Of a stretch of DNA of 5,068 bases, positions 4,253 through 5,068 are shown in pieces. Numbering within the stretch: the first letter of the stretch is position 1; each line of letters starts with the position of its first letter. Under the pieces are notes generated by a model. It did not search any database and was not told the DNA's origin. It saw only the letters and a program-made list of their open reading frames with translations. Position numbers and translations under genes: made by a program. This DNA comes from an uncultured cyanobacterium. Its GTDB lineage: Bacteria > Cyanobacteriota > Cyanobacteriia > PCC-6307 > Cyanobiaceae. The DNA is taken from NCBI GenBank assembly GCA_903934745.1, contig CAIZOZ010000116.1, forward strand, positions 1-5,068, in the 5' to 3' direction.

Positions 4253-5068
4253 GCAGCCACCAGGACAGCTTCCTGAGGCATCACGCTGGAAGCCAGCAGA
4301 TCCTTGAGCTCATCCCCCTCAATCACCTCTTTCTCGAGGATTTTCTGGGAGATGGATTCGAGCAGATCACCGTTGTGGCGCAGGATCATCAGAGCTCGAT
4401 CGTGGGCGCGATCCACCAGGCCACGCACCTCACGATCGATCGCCTGGGCCGTGGCATCACTCACCACACGGCGGGGATTGTTGGTGCCGCCAAGGAAGCG
4501 ACCGCCGCCCTGTTTGTCGTAGGCGAGGGGGCCGAGGGTGTCGCTCATGCCGTAGGTGCCCACCATCTGTTCAGCGATGTCGGTGGCACGCTGCAGATCG
4601 TTGGCGGCGCCGGTGGTGACCTCGCCGAAGATGATCTCTTCGGCACTGCGACCCCCCAGCAGGGTGGCGATCTGGCCTTCGAGATCTTCCTTGGAGTTGA
4701 GGAAGCGCTCCTCGGTGGGCAGCTGCAGGGTGTAGCCGAGGGCCGCCATGCCGCGGGGCACGATCGAGATCTTGGCCACCTTGCTGCCACCCGGCATCAG
4801 ATGGCCAACAATCGCGTGGCCGACTTCGTGATAAGCCACCACTTTCTTCTCATCCGGCTGCAGCACCCGGCTCTTCTTCTCCAGACCCGCCACTACCCGC
4901 TCGATCGCCTCGTTGAGGTCGCCCTGAGCCACGGTGGTGCGCATCGCCCGAGCCGCCAGCAGGGCCCCCTCATTGACCAGATTGGCCAGATCGGCGCCAG
5001 CAAAACCGCTGGTGGCCTGGGCAATGCGATCGAGATCGACGCCTTCGGAGAGTTTGACTTTCTTGGCG
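4240..5068 (-). CDS. ftsH: ATP-dependent zinc metalloprotease FtsH (C-terminal part)
   Basis: The frame is open to the right edge, so the true start lies outside the window; 275 C-terminal residues are present. The first ones (AKKVKLSEGVDLDRIAQATS, then GFAGADLANLVNEGALLAAR) are the end of the AAA+ ATPase domain. The M41 peptidase domain follows with the zinc motif HEVGH (codons at 4830-4816) and the third zinc ligand Asp in GAANDLQRAT, 73 residues after the second His, as in the family. FtsH forms membrane-anchored hexamers that pull damaged membrane proteins and some soluble regulators into the protease chamber; in cyanobacteria members work in photosystem II repair. Which of the cyanobacterial FtsH paralogues this is cannot be decided from the fragment. 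The C-terminus ends in a short hydrophobic tail (EAVLVAAALG) partly encoded in the stop-codon hairpin. The next gene, argF, has its own candidate promoter. Confidence 0.97.
   Translation of the reverse strand, partial: AKKVKLSEGVDLDRIAQATSGFAGADLANLVNEGALLAARAMRTTVAQGDLNEAIERVVAGLEKKSRVLQPDEKKVVAYHEVGHAIVGHLMPGGSKVAKISIVPRGMAALGYTLQLPTEERFLNSKEDLEGQIATLLGGRSAEEIIFGEVTTGAANDLQRATDIAEQMVGTYGMSDTLGPLAYDKQGGGRFLGGTNNPRRVVSDATAQAIDREVRGLVDRAHDRALMILRHNGDLLESISQKILEKEVIEGDELKDLLASSVMPQEAVLVAAALG

Noticed and set aside
3411..4307. Plus-strand open frame of 298 codons opposite argF and the ftsH end
   Set aside because: Antisense to argF, whose motifs are complete. The product has shadow-frame composition and no recognisable fold.
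1..5068. CRISPR array, insertion sequence or transposase remnant
   Set aside because: No regularly spaced repeats, terminal inverted repeats or transposase motifs were seen on either strand.

Overview
The window reads as a piece of a GC-rich cyanobacterial chromosome, most likely of the Synechococcus/Cyanobium type. The evidence is a LexA protein with an almost perfect cyanobacterial-type LexA box in front of its own gene, an FtsH protease, a tRNA-Ala(GGC) without an encoded CCA end, and strong G/C preference at third codon positions. The lineage is inferred from these features and was not tested by a search.

Nearly everything is transcribed on the minus strand, so reading order runs from the right edge to the left: the 3' two-fifths or so of ftsH (5068-4240), argF (4154-3207), a family-10-type glycoside-hydrolase-like secreted protein (2821-1553), lexA (1480-860), tRNA-Ala (742-670) with a strong intrinsic terminator (about 609-657), a stand-alone PAS-domain protein (442-59), and a possible next gene that starts at 53 and runs off the left edge. 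The only plausible plus-strand gene is a small ORF (about 2887-3210). It has good coding signal but no recognisable signal peptide or start, and it converges on argF with a 4-nt overlap.

The genes are mostly housekeeping: membrane and photosystem proteostasis (FtsH), arginine synthesis (ArgF), DNA-damage response (LexA) and translation (tRNA-Ala). They do not form one pathway. Each of argF, lexA and the tRNA shows its own boundary signals: a -35/-10 pair before argF, a LexA box before lexA, and a terminator after the tRNA. A nested inverted repeat covers the ftsH stop codon.

I found no convincing new biological system. The points most worth a second look are the 5'-eroded plus-strand ORF, the nested hairpin at the ftsH-argF junction, the LexA box over the lexA promoter, the 19-bp-period direct repeat upstream of the PAS gene, and a strong hairpin in the early coding region of the hydrolase-like gene.
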